The translations under genes and the position numbers were made by a program. DNA of 64,000 nucleotides from Treponema sp. UBA1793 (lineage in GTDB: Bacteria; Spirochaetota; Spirochaetia; Treponematales; Treponemataceae). Of this stretch, positions 17,874 through 26,254 are shown piece by piece (within the stretch, counting starts at the first letter, position 1; every line of letters begins with the position of its first letter). The stretch spans positions 7,101 to 71,100 of the forward strand of contig DCFX01000060.1 of the NCBI GenBank assembly GCA_002314445.1. The letters run 5' to 3'. The notes beneath the pieces are model-generated. The model was given only the letters and a program-made list of their open reading frames with translations, did no database searches and was not told the origin of the DNA.

Positions 17874-18718
17874 TACTGCACCTCCGCCAGTCCGTATGAG
17901 TCGGAACCGGTTTTGTGCTCGTCTTTTGTAATTTCGCCGTCAAGCAGGTGAATAACGTGGTCGCACATATTGACAATGCGTGTATCGTGTGTGGAAAAAA
18001 TAAAAGTTGTCTGGAGTTCAGAATCCCTGTTAAGGTTTTTCATAAGCGAAAGAATCTGTCCGCTGTTCTTTGAATCGAGGTTTGCAGTGGGTTCATCAGC
18101 GAGGATAACAGGCGCTTTTGTGACAAGGGCACGTGCAATAGCGACACGCTGCCGCTGTCCACCGCTTAATTCCGAGGGTTTATGTTTTTTCCAGTCGGTG
18201 AGACCGACTTTTTCAATCAGATAGTCAATCCATTCCTCTTTCTGTTCTTTTGAGAAAGAATCGACAGGGCTTTCGGAGTCTCCTTTCTTGCCAATCAGAA
18301 CGGGAAATTCGATATTCTCGTATACGTTAAGTACGGGGATAAGATTGAATGTCTGGAAAATGAAGCCCAAGTGTGAACGCCGCAATCCTGTAATACGGTT
18401 GTCGAGCTTTGCCGGTAATGTCGTTTTTACCTTTTTTTTGCCGTTTCCGGTGTTTTCCCATCGTCCCGTATCTGTCTGGGTTTCTTCCAGATTGATTCCG
18501 TTATAAACGTCAGTTCCGTCAATTATTATTGAACCGGCGGACGGTACGTCAATGAGTCCTGTCATATTGAGAATTGTCGATTTTCCCGAACCTGAAGGTC
18601 CTGAAATTGCTGCGAATTCACCTTTTTCGACAGAAAACGTTGCGCCGTTTACTGCAACCACCTGCTGCTTACCGAGCGGGTATACTTTGCGCACATTGCT
18701 GAATGTTACGACTGCCAT
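17873..18718 (-). CDS. LolD/MacB-type ABC transporter ATPase with 35-residue insertion
   Basis: 281 residues against about 230 for LolD. Walker [10 protein letters not shown] (40-48), Q-loop [10 protein letters not shown] (119-128), signature LSGGQRQ (184-190), Walker B VILADEP (204-210), D-loop TANLD, switch His244. A Lys/Thr/Asn-rich insert lies between the first beta sheet and the Q-loop (about 73-108), and the C-terminus has about 15 extra residues. It powers the two FtsX permeases of the same operon and is the first gene. RBS AGAGGAG lies 6 bp before the ATG. Confidence 0.92.
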   Translation of the reverse strand: MAVVTFSNVRKVYPLGKQQVVAVNGATFSVEKGEFAAISGPSGSGKSTILNMTGLIDVPSAGSIIIDGTDVYNGINLEETQTDTGRWENTGNGKKKVKTTLPAKLDNRITGLRRSHLGFIFQTFNLIPVLNVYENIEFPVLIGKKGDSESPVDSFSKEQKEEWIDYLIEKVGLTDWKKHKPSELSGGQRQRVAIARALVTKAPVILADEPTANLDSKNSGQILSLMKNLNRDSELQTTFIFSTHDTRIVNMCDHVIHLLDGEITKDEHKTGSDSYGLAEVQ

Positions 18719-18839
18719 ACAAACTCCTCTAAATAGTAAATAATTTTCTGTGCATATTACATGCTGTGTAAATGATTCTTACGGAAATAAGGATCAATAT
18801 GAAATTTAATCATTCATTCCGCAAAAATTTATTAAAATT

Positions 18840-19139
18840 CTATAAAAAATCCGCAGGGTTAATTTCGTGTCCTTCTGCTGAGCAGAAATGAATAAACCGC
18901 CTGATGATGAACAGGAGCGGTGTTGTGATTCCCAGCACAGCCAATTCCCACGGGCTTCCGTAACGGTCAATTTTCATTGCAAAATTAAAATGAACCGGTA
19001 CTTTTTCTGGCAGTCTCCGGCATACATAAAAAAGTACTACAGCCTGTACTATTGAAAGAATTGTGAAAACCAGCCAGAACACTGACAATTTGTGTTCTTT
19101 CTTTTCTTCATCTTCCGAAATTTGTTTTATCATCTCCAT
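18840..19139 (-). CDS. SdpI-like DUF1648 membrane protein, short form
   Basis: About 99 residues from the Met used here (a GTG 15 bp earlier is possible). A charged N-terminus is followed by a membrane segment (LSVFWLVFTILSIVQAVVLF) and the DUF1648 hallmark LPEKVPVHFNFAMKIDRYGSPW, here residues about 43-64 of the frame, then a second membrane segment. B. subtilis SdpI is about twice as long, so only the DUF1648 half is present. The gene overlaps the end of the ArsR-type gene by about 30 bp, the SdpR-SdpI arrangement. Confidence 0.72.
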   Translation of the reverse strand: MEMIKQISEDEEKKEHKLSVFWLVFTILSIVQAVVLFYVCRRLPEKVPVHFNFAMKIDRYGSPWELAVLGITTPLLFIIRRFIHFCSAEGHEINPADFL

Positions 19140-19431
19140 CTTTTCCTGTTTCACTGTTCAATGTTTGTTCATGTTCGTTATTTGTCATTTTAGCGACAAA
19201 CTCAATGAATTCCTGCCATACCGTCATGTTCAGCGTATAGATGCGCCGCTGCCCGTCCTTCTCATAATCGATGAGACCTGCTTCCTGCAGAATCTCAAGG
19301 TGATGACTTATGGACGGTTTACTTATGCTGAAGCAGTCAGCAATTTCACCTGCGGTCATTGATGTCTTTTTGAGCATTCCCAGTATCTGCCGCCGGGTTT
19401 TATCGGCGACCGCTGTCCATATATCCGCCAT
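19108..19431 (-). CDS. ArsR/SdpR-family winged-helix autorepressor
   Basis: Start set at MADIWTAVADKTRRQIL, with AAGG 6 bp upstream. 107 residues. The fold is a typical ArsR winged helix: DKTRRQILGMLKKTSMTAGEI, here residues about 8-28, then the recognition helix ISKPSISHHLEILQEAGLI and a wing DGQRRIYTLN. No metal-binding Cys pair is visible, which fits the SdpR subgroup. A 26-bp palindrome immediately upstream is its likely operator, so it should repress itself and the SdpI-like gene. Confidence 0.87.
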   Translation of the reverse strand: MADIWTAVADKTRRQILGMLKKTSMTAGEIADCFSISKPSISHHLEILQEAGLIDYEKDGQRRIYTLNMTVWQEFIEFVAKMTNNEHEQTLNSETGKDGDDKTNFGR

Positions 19432-19446
19432 ATCACGCCTTTCATA

Positions 19447-19472
19447 TATATTTAGATAAACTTCTAAATATA
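19447..19472. promoter_or_regulatory. Palindromic operator of the ArsR/SdpR-type gene
   Basis: Perfect ten-base arms TATATTTAGA and TCTAAATATA separated by six bases (TAAACT), ending 15 bp before the ArsR start codon. Size and symmetry fit a dimeric ArsR repressor site. Confidence 0.75.
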
Positions 19473-19523
19473 ATATAATCTTTAACATGCAAAAAAGTCA
19501 ACCGGAGTAAAATGTGAACTCTT

Positions 19524-19979
19524 TTATTTGTCCTTCATGTCCTCCTTTATTTGTTCACGCATATTTTCAAGTATTTTGACTATATGGTCTGATTTTATAA
19601 GTGCAATGCCTGCCTGCTCATCGCCCAGGACGACAAGCGTATCTCCCGGATTAAATTCAAAGAGTTCTCTGGCTTTTTTGGGAATAACTATTTGTCCCCT
19701 GTCACCGACAGTAACGGAGCCGAACAGATATTTTCCCTTCGGAGGAATGGGAATCAGCCGCTCTTTCTCGGAATATGAAACAAGATCATCAATTGTAACA
19801 TTGTAGAGTTCTGCAAGTGCACTGCAGTTTTCAATGTCCGGGAGCGATTCACCACTTTCCCATTTTGCGACAGCCTGCCGTGAAATATTCAGTTTTAAAG
19901 CAACTGCTTCCTGAGTAAGTCTGTTTTTCTTCCGCAGCGACAGTAAATTTTCGCCGATATGATTATTCATCTTTTTCAT
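19524..19979 (-). CDS. XRE-family HTH regulator fused to an AbrB/SpoVT domain
   Basis: 151 residues. Residues 6-65 are an XRE helix-turn-helix (LLSLRKKNRLTQEAVALKL, RQAVAKWESGESLPDI). Residues about 85-132 are an AbrB-type swapped hairpin (VTVGDRGQIVIPKKARELF, FNPGDTLVVLGDE). Two DNA-binding folds in one chain are a known regulator type in Firmicutes and spirochaetes. The start has GGGAAG upstream. Target unknown; the adjacent ArsR/SdpI pair points the same way and may be regulated with it. Confidence 0.88.
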   Translation of the reverse strand: MKKMNNHIGENLLSLRKKNRLTQEAVALKLNISRQAVAKWESGESLPDIENCSALAELYNVTIDDLVSYSEKERLIPIPPKGKYLFGSVTVGDRGQIVIPKKARELFEFNPGDTLVVLGDEQAGIALIKSDHIVKILENMREQIKEDMKDK

Positions 19980-20092
19980 ACTGCTTCCCTAAACATACTT
20001 ATTTGTTTTTCAGCTGTCTACCAATCTGTGTAAACAAAAAAAGGTGTAAAATGTCAGCATCAGTTGCGGGATCCGTTTTTTTCGTGAATAAA

Positions 20093-20121
20093 TTGCAATC
20101 GCATCATAGAGTATATATACT
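20093..20121 (+). promoter_or_regulatory. Promoter of the COG0523 GTPase gene
   Basis: TTGCAA and TATACT with a 17-bp spacer; the expected transcript starts about 35 bp before the ATG at 20163. Confidence 0.55.
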
Positions 20122-20162
20122 AAAGAAATAAGTGCTGCAATTTTGCAGCAGAGGCATAAAGT

Positions 20163-21218
20163 ATGTTTACAAAGACTGTTCCTGTGACGCTTTTGACCGG
20201 TTATCTTGGTTCCGGTAAAACGACTCTTCTGAATCATATTCTTAACAATCAGCATGATTATAAAGTGGCCGTAATTGTAAATGATATCGGAGAAGTCAAT
20301 ATTGATCAGACGCTTATAGAAGGCAACGGCGGACTGCCTGCGGGCAGCATTATTCCGCTTTCAAACGGGTGCATCTGCTGTACGCTGAAAAAGGATCTGA
20401 TGAAGCAGATACAGTCGCTTATTCATTCAGGAAAATATGAGTATGTTGTGATAGAAGCAAGCGGAATCTGTGAGCCGGCTCCTATTTCACAGGCTGTTAC
20501 ACAGCTTGAGGGGGCGTACCTTGATAATATTGTTACTGTTGTCGATGCGCTCCGTCTTGCAGACGAATTCGGCTGCGGAGAAAAACTGGTAAAATCGTAC
20601 GATGAAACTCATTATATTGAACACCGGAAGGGGAGCAGTACCGCGGCGCCTGAAGAAATAGAACGTCTTCTTGTCCAGCAGATAGAGTTCTGCACTACGG
20701 TAGTAATCAACAAGACGGATACTGTTACAGCCGGACAGCTTAGTATTGTCCGCAGCGCGGTTAAACATCTTCAGCCGTCCGCGGCAGTGGTAGAAACAAC
20801 CTTTGGAAAAATCGATTTTAAAAAAATACTGGGCACGAATTTATTCGATTTTGATGCAGTGTACAAAAGTGCCGGCTGGATTCAGGCAATGCAGGAGGAT
20901 GACGACGGTAAACCTGAAACAGAGGAATTCGATATAAGTACTTTTGTATATACAGGACGAAAGCCTTTTACCCGCGGATTATTTGATGCATGGGTAACGC
21001 AGATTCCCCGGAATGTCATCCGTGTAAAAGGAATAGTGTGGTTTTCGGACAGGAATGACCGCTCATATATTTTTGAACAAGCCGGCAGCCAGGTAATGAC
21101 GCGTGAGTTCGGGCGCTGGAGCGCAGGCAGTCAGATGATAAAGCTTGTGTTCATCGGGAAACAGGCTGACTGGCGTAAAATTGAGGCTGCTCTTGACTCG
21201 TGCACAGCCCGCAGCTGA
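20163..21218 (+). CDS. COG0523/CobW-family GTP-binding metallochaperone
   Basis: 351 residues. P-loop GYLGSGKTT (13-21), the metal-binding CxCC motif with Cys70, Cys72 and Cys73 in NGCICC, the E-A-S-G-I-CEP switch region and NKTD for guanine recognition. The C-terminal CobW_C domain runs from about 260 (FDISTFVYTGRKPF, GIVWFSDR). These G3E GTPases deliver Zn, Co or Ni to target enzymes. No zinc-repressor (Zur) box was recognised upstream. Neighbours give no metal preference. Confidence 0.92.
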   Translation: MFTKTVPVTLLTGYLGSGKTTLLNHILNNQHDYKVAVIVNDIGEVNIDQTLIEGNGGLPAGSIIPLSNGCICCTLKKDLMKQIQSLIHSGKYEYVVIEASGICEPAPISQAVTQLEGAYLDNIVTVVDALRLADEFGCGEKLVKSYDETHYIEHRKGSSTAAPEEIERLLVQQIEFCTTVVINKTDTVTAGQLSIVRSAVKHLQPSAAVVETTFGKIDFKKILGTNLFDFDAVYKSAGWIQAMQEDDDGKPETEEFDISTFVYTGRKPFTRGLFDAWVTQIPRNVIRVKGIVWFSDRNDRSYIFEQAGSQVMTREFGRWSAGSQMIKLVFIGKQADWRKIEAALDSCTARS

Positions 21219-21225
21219 ATCGCTC

Positions 21226-21747
21226 TTATGTTTTAGTGATTACATTGAATGCAAGGTCCATGATTACAGGCGAATTTTCAAAATTCAACCTGATTTTTGC
21301 ACGCCGCCTGCGTTTATCAACTTTGATAATAAATCCTTCAAGTCCTTTCAGAGGGCCTTCTTCAACGACAATCCGCTGATTTTCGTCAAAATATACTTCA
21401 GATGCCCCTGCTGTCTCTCCGAAATGCATGAAGTGTTTCAGAATTTTCAAGTCATTATTGTCAAGGGCTGTGATATTCTGATTGCTTTTCAGGAAACGGT
21501 AAAAATATTCAGATTTGCGCATGAGTTCCTGTGTAGGGATATCCAGAGTCTTATCTGTTTCAATGAAAATATAACCGGGAAATAAGGGCTGCAGCTCATT
21601 TTTCATGCGGCCCTGCTTCTGTACGTACAGTTCTCTGCGCAGGAAAATCAACTGCTGTACAGAGCTTGCCTGAGGAAGGTACTGCTTTATTTGGTCGATA
21701 AACCTCTGTTCACGACCTGAGTGCACCTGAGCTGCATAATAATTCAT
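21226..21747 (-). CDS. NusG-paralogue transcription elongation factor (LoaP/RfaH-like)
   Basis: 173 residues: N-terminal NGN domain (about 1-115, YYAAQVHSGREQRF, LFPGYIFIET) and a C-terminal KOW domain (VEEGPLKGLEGFIIKVDK, then Arg-rich RRRRAKIRL). The NGN core is the NusG type, but the position, last in a dTDP-sugar operon 15 bp after rmlB, is that of specialised antiterminators such as LoaP, UpxY and RfaH that drive polysaccharide operons. Whether it is the genome's only NusG cannot be judged here. Confidence 0.85.
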   Translation of the reverse strand: MNYYAAQVHSGREQRFIDQIKQYLPQASSVQQLIFLRRELYVQKQGRMKNELQPLFPGYIFIETDKTLDIPTQELMRKSEYFYRFLKSNQNITALDNNDLKILKHFMHFGETAGASEVYFDENQRIVVEEGPLKGLEGFIIKVDKRRRRAKIRLNFENSPVIMDLAFNVITKT

Positions 21748-21762
21748 ATTATTCTTTCCGCA

Positions 21763-22857
21763 TTATCGCTTTATATAGTTTTTTTCCACCCATTTGGTAT
21801 ATTCACCGGAAAGAATGTGGTCAAGCCACTCCTTATGCGACAGATTCCACTGTACCGTATGCAAAAGGCCTTCCTCGAACGTCATTTTTCTCGTCCAGCC
21901 GAGTTCTTTCTTGATTTTCGTGCAGTCAATCGCATATCTCATATCGTGTCCCGGTCTGTCTTTTACGTGTACAATTGTCTTTTCAACTTCAGCTGCATCT
22001 TTGTCCAGTTCCGAACAGGTAAGCTCTATAACTTTGTGCAGCAGCTGTATATTCTGCCATTCGTTCTCGCCGCCTATGTTGTACTTTTCACCTGTACGTC
22101 CGCCGTTCAGTATGAGCCAGACTGCCCGGTTGTGGTCTTCGACATAAATCCAGTCGCGGATATTCTTTCCTTCCCCGTACACCGGCAGATTTTTTCCGTC
22201 CCTGATGTTCGCTATCATGAGCGGCAGCAGTTTCTCCGGAAACTGGTACGGGCCGTAGTTGTTGGAACAGTTGGACAGCGTAACCGGCAGGCCGAACGTG
22301 TGATAATAGGACATGACGATATGGTCGCTCGACGCCTTGCTTGCAGAATACGGGGAGCGGGGGTCGTACAGCGTTGTTTCGGTAAAATATCCCGTATCTC
22401 CGAGCGATCCGTACACTTCGTCGGTGCTGATATGATGGAAAAGCACATCATCCCGCATGGAGCCGTCCTCTTTCTTCCATGCATTCCTTGCACAGTCAAG
22501 CATAGTGAACGTCCCCATCACGTTCGTCCTGATGAATGTTTCGGGGCCCAGAATGGAACGGTCAACGTGGCTTTCCGCTGCAAAGTGTACAATCGTATCG
22601 ATGTCGTACTGCTCCATGATGCGTTCGATTTCCGGTCTGTCGCAGATATCGGCCTTTTCAAAGAAATAACGTTTTCCGCCGTATTCCTTTTCTATGTCCG
22701 CAAGGCTCTCAAGGTTGCCTGCATAGGTAAGACTGTCAACATTTATGATATTTCCCGTGAATCCGCTGTCCTTACTGAACAGAAAGTGGATGAAGTTGCA
22801 GCCGATGAAGCCTGCACCGCCTGTAATCAGGATATTTGTTAATTTTCTGCCTGCCAT
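21763..22857 (-). CDS. rmlB: dTDP-glucose 4,6-dehydratase
   Basis: 364 residues, extended SDR fold. NAD motif GGAGFIG (about 13-19), catalytic TDE in HISTDEVYGS, YxxxK in PYSASKAS. Converts dTDP-glucose to dTDP-4-keto-6-deoxyglucose, the second step of dTDP-rhamnose synthesis. RBS AGGAG lies 7 bp upstream. Operon order is rmlA-rmlC-rmlB-nusG-like; no rmlD reductase is seen, so the end product could be another 6-deoxysugar or rmlD is elsewhere. Confidence 0.96.
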   Translation of the reverse strand: MAGRKLTNILITGGAGFIGCNFIHFLFSKDSGFTGNIINVDSLTYAGNLESLADIEKEYGGKRYFFEKADICDRPEIERIMEQYDIDTIVHFAAESHVDRSILGPETFIRTNVMGTFTMLDCARNAWKKEDGSMRDDVLFHHISTDEVYGSLGDTGYFTETTLYDPRSPYSASKASSDHIVMSYYHTFGLPVTLSNCSNNYGPYQFPEKLLPLMIANIRDGKNLPVYGEGKNIRDWIYVEDHNRAVWLILNGGRTGEKYNIGGENEWQNIQLLHKVIELTCSELDKDAAEVEKTIVHVKDRPGHDMRYAIDCTKIKKELGWTRKMTFEEGLLHTVQWNLSHKEWLDHILSGEYTKWVEKNYIKR

Positions 22858-22944
22858 GAAATGACTCCTGTAAAAAAATTAGTGGAGCTTGCCCACTGTT
22901 GAGGACGAAAAGAGACTACAGCCTTTCTGTACTGCCGGATTTTC

Positions 22945-23541
22945 CTATCCCTGCCATTTACCGTTTATGTCGAAATATTTCATATTTTTGTCAAAATGCT
23001 GATGTTTGCAGTCCTTTTCCGAAAGAATCGGCGTAATATCCGGCGCTATTCTGTTCCATGCGATATTCAGCTGCGGGTCGTTCCATATAATGCCGCTTTC
23101 TCCCTTGGGATCGTAGAAATTCGTGCATTTGTACGCAAAGACTGCTCTGTCGCTCAGTACATAAAATCCATGGGCAAATCCTTCTGGAATGTAGAACTGA
23201 TTCTGTTTTTCGCTGTCGAGCATGACACCGTACCATCGTCCGAACGTTTTTGAATCGTTTCTGAGATCGACAGCAACATCGTATACTCTGCCGCATACAG
23301 CCCGGACAAGTTTTCCCTGCGGGTGTTCCGTCTGGAAGTGCAGCCCGCGTAGTACACCCTTTGCAGATGAGGACTCGTTGTCCTGTACGAAGTTCATGGT
23401 AAGTCCTGCAGCTCTGAAATCCTTCTCGCTGTATACTTCAAAAAAGTATCCTCTGTTGTCGCCAAAGACTTTCGATTGTACTTCAAAAAGTCCTTCGATG
23501 TTGATCCCGTCAACGGCGCATGGTGTAAATGTAAAAGGCAT
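22945..23541 (-). CDS. rmlC: dTDP-4-dehydrorhamnose 3,5-epimerase
   Basis: Start set at MPFTFTPCAVDGI with AGGAG 9 bp upstream; the longer frame runs into rmlA. 198 residues, cupin fold. Family motifs: GYFFEVYS, LRGLHFQ with the catalytic His, GRVYDVAVDLR, and FAHGFYVLSD. It converts dTDP-4-keto-6-deoxyglucose to dTDP-4-keto-rhamnose. Confidence 0.95.
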   Translation of the reverse strand: MPFTFTPCAVDGINIEGLFEVQSKVFGDNRGYFFEVYSEKDFRAAGLTMNFVQDNESSSAKGVLRGLHFQTEHPQGKLVRAVCGRVYDVAVDLRNDSKTFGRWYGVMLDSEKQNQFYIPEGFAHGFYVLSDRAVFAYKCTNFYDPKGESGIIWNDPQLNIAWNRIAPDITPILSEKDCKHQHFDKNMKYFDINGKWQG

Positions 23542-23609
23542 TTTTCTCAACTCCTGTAAAAACGAATTGAACCGCCGCCCCGCAGGCAGCGGTATGAATC
23601 CGGACAAAA

Positions 23610-24500
23610 TCAGTATGATTTCTGTTCGGTATTCCCTGCGATATATTCAAGATAGCGGCCGTATTCAGTTTTGTATCCGGCTGCGATTTTGAGCAGTTCG
23701 TCATGCGATATCCACTTGTTTCTATATGCAATTTCTTCTATACAAGATACATACAGGCCCTGCCGTTTCTGAATCGTCGCGATAAAGTTACCGGCTTCAA
23801 GCAGGCTGTCGTATGTTCCTGTGTCGAGCCATGCCATACCTCTTCCAAGCAGCTCAACGGAAAGTTTTCCCCGCTCAAGATAGGTATTGTTGACTGTTGT
23901 GATTTCTATTTCACCGCGGGCGGATGGTTTTACACCTGCTGCAATATCGACGACTGTGTTATCGTAAAAGTATAATCCGGGAACTGCATAGTTGCTTTTA
24001 GGCAGTTCCGGCTTTTCTTCGATACCGAGTACTTTGCCGCTTCCGTCGAACTCCACCACGCCGTAAGCTGTCGGATCCTTTACGTAGTAGCCGAATATTG
24101 TTGCGCCTCCCTGCGTATTTACACGTTCTGCAGCTTTCTTCAGGTTCTGTGTGAAGCTCTGGCCGTAGAAAATATTGTCGCCCAGCACGAGTGCCACTGT
24201 ATCGTCTCCGATAAAGGGTTTTCCCACGATGAATGCGTCTGCAAGCCCTTTAGGCTTGTCCTGGACGGCGTATTCAAATTTCATGCCAAGCCAGCTGCCG
24301 TCCCCGAACAGTTCCTCAAATAGCGTAATGTCGCGGGGCGTAGATATAATAAGGACTTCCCTGATGCCGGAAAGCATGAGAACTGACAGAGGATAATAGA
24401 TCATCGGTTTGTCATACAAGGGAAGAATCTGTTTGGAGATGGATTTAGTAATAGGATGCAGACGGGTACCAGAACCGCCTGCGAGTATAATACCTTTCAT
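23610..24500 (-). CDS. rmlA: Glucose-1-phosphate thymidylyltransferase
   Basis: Start set at [16 protein letters not shown], the family N-terminus. 296 residues. Nucleotidyltransferase motif GGSGTRL, then [16 protein letters not shown], the metal Asp in LGDN and EEKPELPKS. It forms dTDP-glucose from dTTP and glucose-1-phosphate, the first step of the pathway. First gene of the operon; a TTGCGA-18-TATAAT promoter puts the transcription start about 3 bases before the ATG and no Shine-Dalgarno is evident. Confidence 0.95.
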   Translation of the reverse strand: MKGIILAGGSGTRLHPITKSISKQILPLYDKPMIYYPLSVLMLSGIREVLIISTPRDITLFEELFGDGSWLGMKFEYAVQDKPKGLADAFIVGKPFIGDDTVALVLGDNIFYGQSFTQNLKKAAERVNTQGGATIFGYYVKDPTAYGVVEFDGSGKVLGIEEKPELPKSNYAVPGLYFYDNTVVDIAAGVKPSARGEIEITTVNNTYLERGKLSVELLGRGMAWLDTGTYDSLLEAGNFIATIQKRQGLYVSCIEEIAYRNKWISHDELLKIAAGYKTEYGRYLEYIAGNTEQKSY

Positions 24501-24509
24501 ATGAAAAGT

Positions 24510-24539
24510 ATTATAACACGTTTTGAACTTATATCGCAA
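24510..24539 (-). promoter_or_regulatory. Promoter of the rmlACB operon
   Basis: On the minus strand, TTGCGA and TATAAT with an 18-bp spacer. The -10 ends 9 bp before the rmlA ATG, leaving almost no leader. Confidence 0.6.
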
Positions 24540-24578
24540 TAAAATGAGTACTAAATAGGAAACAGACTTTTAAAAGTA

Positions 24579-25073
24579 TCAGTATAATTCCTTACTCAGC
24601 TGTTTTGCCGTTTCTGTGCTGAATATGTTTTTATACGCCGCTTCCGCTGCTTCCTGCCGCTTATCCGGATCGGGGAAATCTTCGTACAGGTTTACGAGGA
24701 AATCCGCTTCAACCAGAATTCTGTAATCGGTACCGTCTATATTGGTATACGTGTGGTGATGGCCCACAAGATAGCACACACGTTCGATGATATTATCCGC
24801 ATAATACAGTTCGGAAAGCATTTTTCGTGCTTCCTCCGGCCCTTCGATTTCCTGATACTTTCCGCTGCAGCTGTCGTATTTCTGCTCACTCACATGGATA
24901 CCTATATCGTGTACGATTGCAGCTGTTTCTGCGATTTGCTGCGTCATCGTATCGACCTTTTCTCCTTCGCAGATAAGGTGGGCAAATTCATACACTTTAA
25001 GAAAATGGTGAATTCGTTTAGGATCGCCTTTATCGTAGGAGATCATCGCACGGAGAAGCGGAATATTGTTCAT
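24579..25073 (-). CDS. HD-domain phosphohydrolase
   Basis: 164 residues covering one HD domain: RIHHFLKVYEFAHLI (first His), IVHDIG (the HD pair), VGHHHTYTNIDGTDYRILVEADFL with later metal ligands (about 104-127). Small stand-alone HD proteins of this kind hydrolyse nucleotides or phosphate esters; the substrate is not predictable. It starts 11 bp after the S1-domain gene with RBS AGAGG and is probably cotranscribed with it. Confidence 0.85.
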   Translation of the reverse strand: MNNIPLLRAMISYDKGDPKRIHHFLKVYEFAHLICEGEKVDTMTQQIAETAAIVHDIGIHVSEQKYDSCSGKYQEIEGPEEARKMLSELYYADNIIERVCYLVGHHHTYTNIDGTDYRILVEADFLVNLYEDFPDPDKRQEAAEAAYKNIFSTETAKQLSKELY

Positions 25074-25084
25074 CTTAAACCTCT

Positions 25085-26179
25085 TTATTTTTTCAGCAGA
25101 GCAGCAAACGGATTGTAGCCTTCGTCGTTATCACTTTGATCCGACATATATTTTGCCGTTGTTTTGTCCTGTTCTACTGACGTCGTCGGCATAAGCGAAA
25201 TCCGCTGTTCACTTTTGTTCACTTCCTTTACTTCGACAGTCATTTTTCCGCCTTTTTTGAACAGCTTGCTTAGGTTGGAATTACGGTCGATCCCTTCCAT
25301 TTCTGAAATGTGGACAAGGCCGTCAAGTCCCGGTTCAAGTTCCACAAAGACTCCGTATGTAGCGATACGGGTGATGATGCCGTCATGTTTTGAGCCGGCA
25401 GGATATTTTTCTGCCGCTGTATCCCACGGATTTGCAAGAAGGGCTTTCATGCTTACCGACACGCGCTCGTTTTTCCAGTCGGTCCGGATAATTTTTACGG
25501 TGATATGCTGATCTGCTTTCAGTACGGAACCGATATTGTCCACGCGGTCGAGTGCGATTTCCGAAACAGGGAGGAGCGCCTGAAATCCGTCTATGTCTAC
25601 GAATGCACCATAATTCTGCAGAGATTTTACCGTTGCGTCGACAGTCATACCTTCCTTGAGTTTTCCCTGGAGTGAAATCATGTCCTTCGCATGCTCGTCT
25701 TCCATAATAGCACGGTTTGAGACAATGATGCTGCGTCCGTCGTTTTTATATTCCTGAATTTTGAACGTCAGATGCTTTCCTACGAAAGAGGCAGCTTCAC
25801 CTTTCTGCTTGTATCCCATTTGTGAATACGGGCAGAAAGTGCGGTTATTTCCGATGAGAACTTCATAACCGCCTTTGATTTCCTTTTCGACATGGCCTTC
25901 AACGGGAATACCGTTCCGGAACGCGTTTTCAAGCATCGATTTGTCGGCCTTATCTCCGCTTATTTTGGTTGTAAACTTCATTTCACCGTTTTCCGTGCCG
26001 ATGAAGTACGCCTTTATTTTGTCGCCTTCCTTTACGGAGCAGTGCCCGTCGGCATCGGTCAGTTCCGCGCGGTCAAGAACGCCTTCACTTTTTGCGTTCA
26101 GATCAAGGAAAACAGTATCGTCTGAAACTGCAACTATCGTCGTTTCAATCTGCTCTCCGGGTTCGAACATATTTTTCAT
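25085..26179 (-). CDS. S1-domain RNA-binding protein (ribosomal protein S1-like)
   Basis: Start set at MKNMFEPGEQIE with GAGG 9 bp upstream. 364 residues with four S1 repeats: about 6-70, 84-160, 175-245 (MTVDATVKSLQNYGAFVDI) and 258-330 (HDGIITRIATYGVFVELEPG). Repeats three and four are the best matches. Length fits the short S1/RpsA-like proteins of spirochaetes. It probably binds mRNA on the ribosome or acts as an RNA chaperone; without a genome-wide view I cannot tell whether it is the main S1. Confidence 0.85.
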   Translation of the reverse strand: MKNMFEPGEQIETTIVAVSDDTVFLDLNAKSEGVLDRAELTDADGHCSVKEGDKIKAYFIGTENGEMKFTTKISGDKADKSMLENAFRNGIPVEGHVEKEIKGGYEVLIGNNRTFCPYSQMGYKQKGEAASFVGKHLTFKIQEYKNDGRSIIVSNRAIMEDEHAKDMISLQGKLKEGMTVDATVKSLQNYGAFVDIDGFQALLPVSEIALDRVDNIGSVLKADQHITVKIIRTDWKNERVSVSMKALLANPWDTAAEKYPAGSKHDGIITRIATYGVFVELEPGLDGLVHISEMEGIDRNSNLSKLFKKGGKMTVEVKEVNKSEQRISLMPTTSVEQDKTTAKYMSDQSDNDEGYNPFAALLKK

Positions 26180-26254
26180 ACAGTAAAACCTCTTTCTCAA
26201 TCATTTGCTGCGGGACAGGTGCTGCATTTCTTTGCATCGTATCGGTGTACGATT

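Noticed and set aside
21721..22842. Long plus-strand frame of 373 residues
   Set aside because: It is the antisense of rmlB, whose motifs are unambiguous; codon-position bias of rmlB opens the opposite frame.
24566..24577. ACTTTTAAAAGT palindrome after the HD gene
   Set aside because: Short AT palindrome at a gene end, expected by chance.
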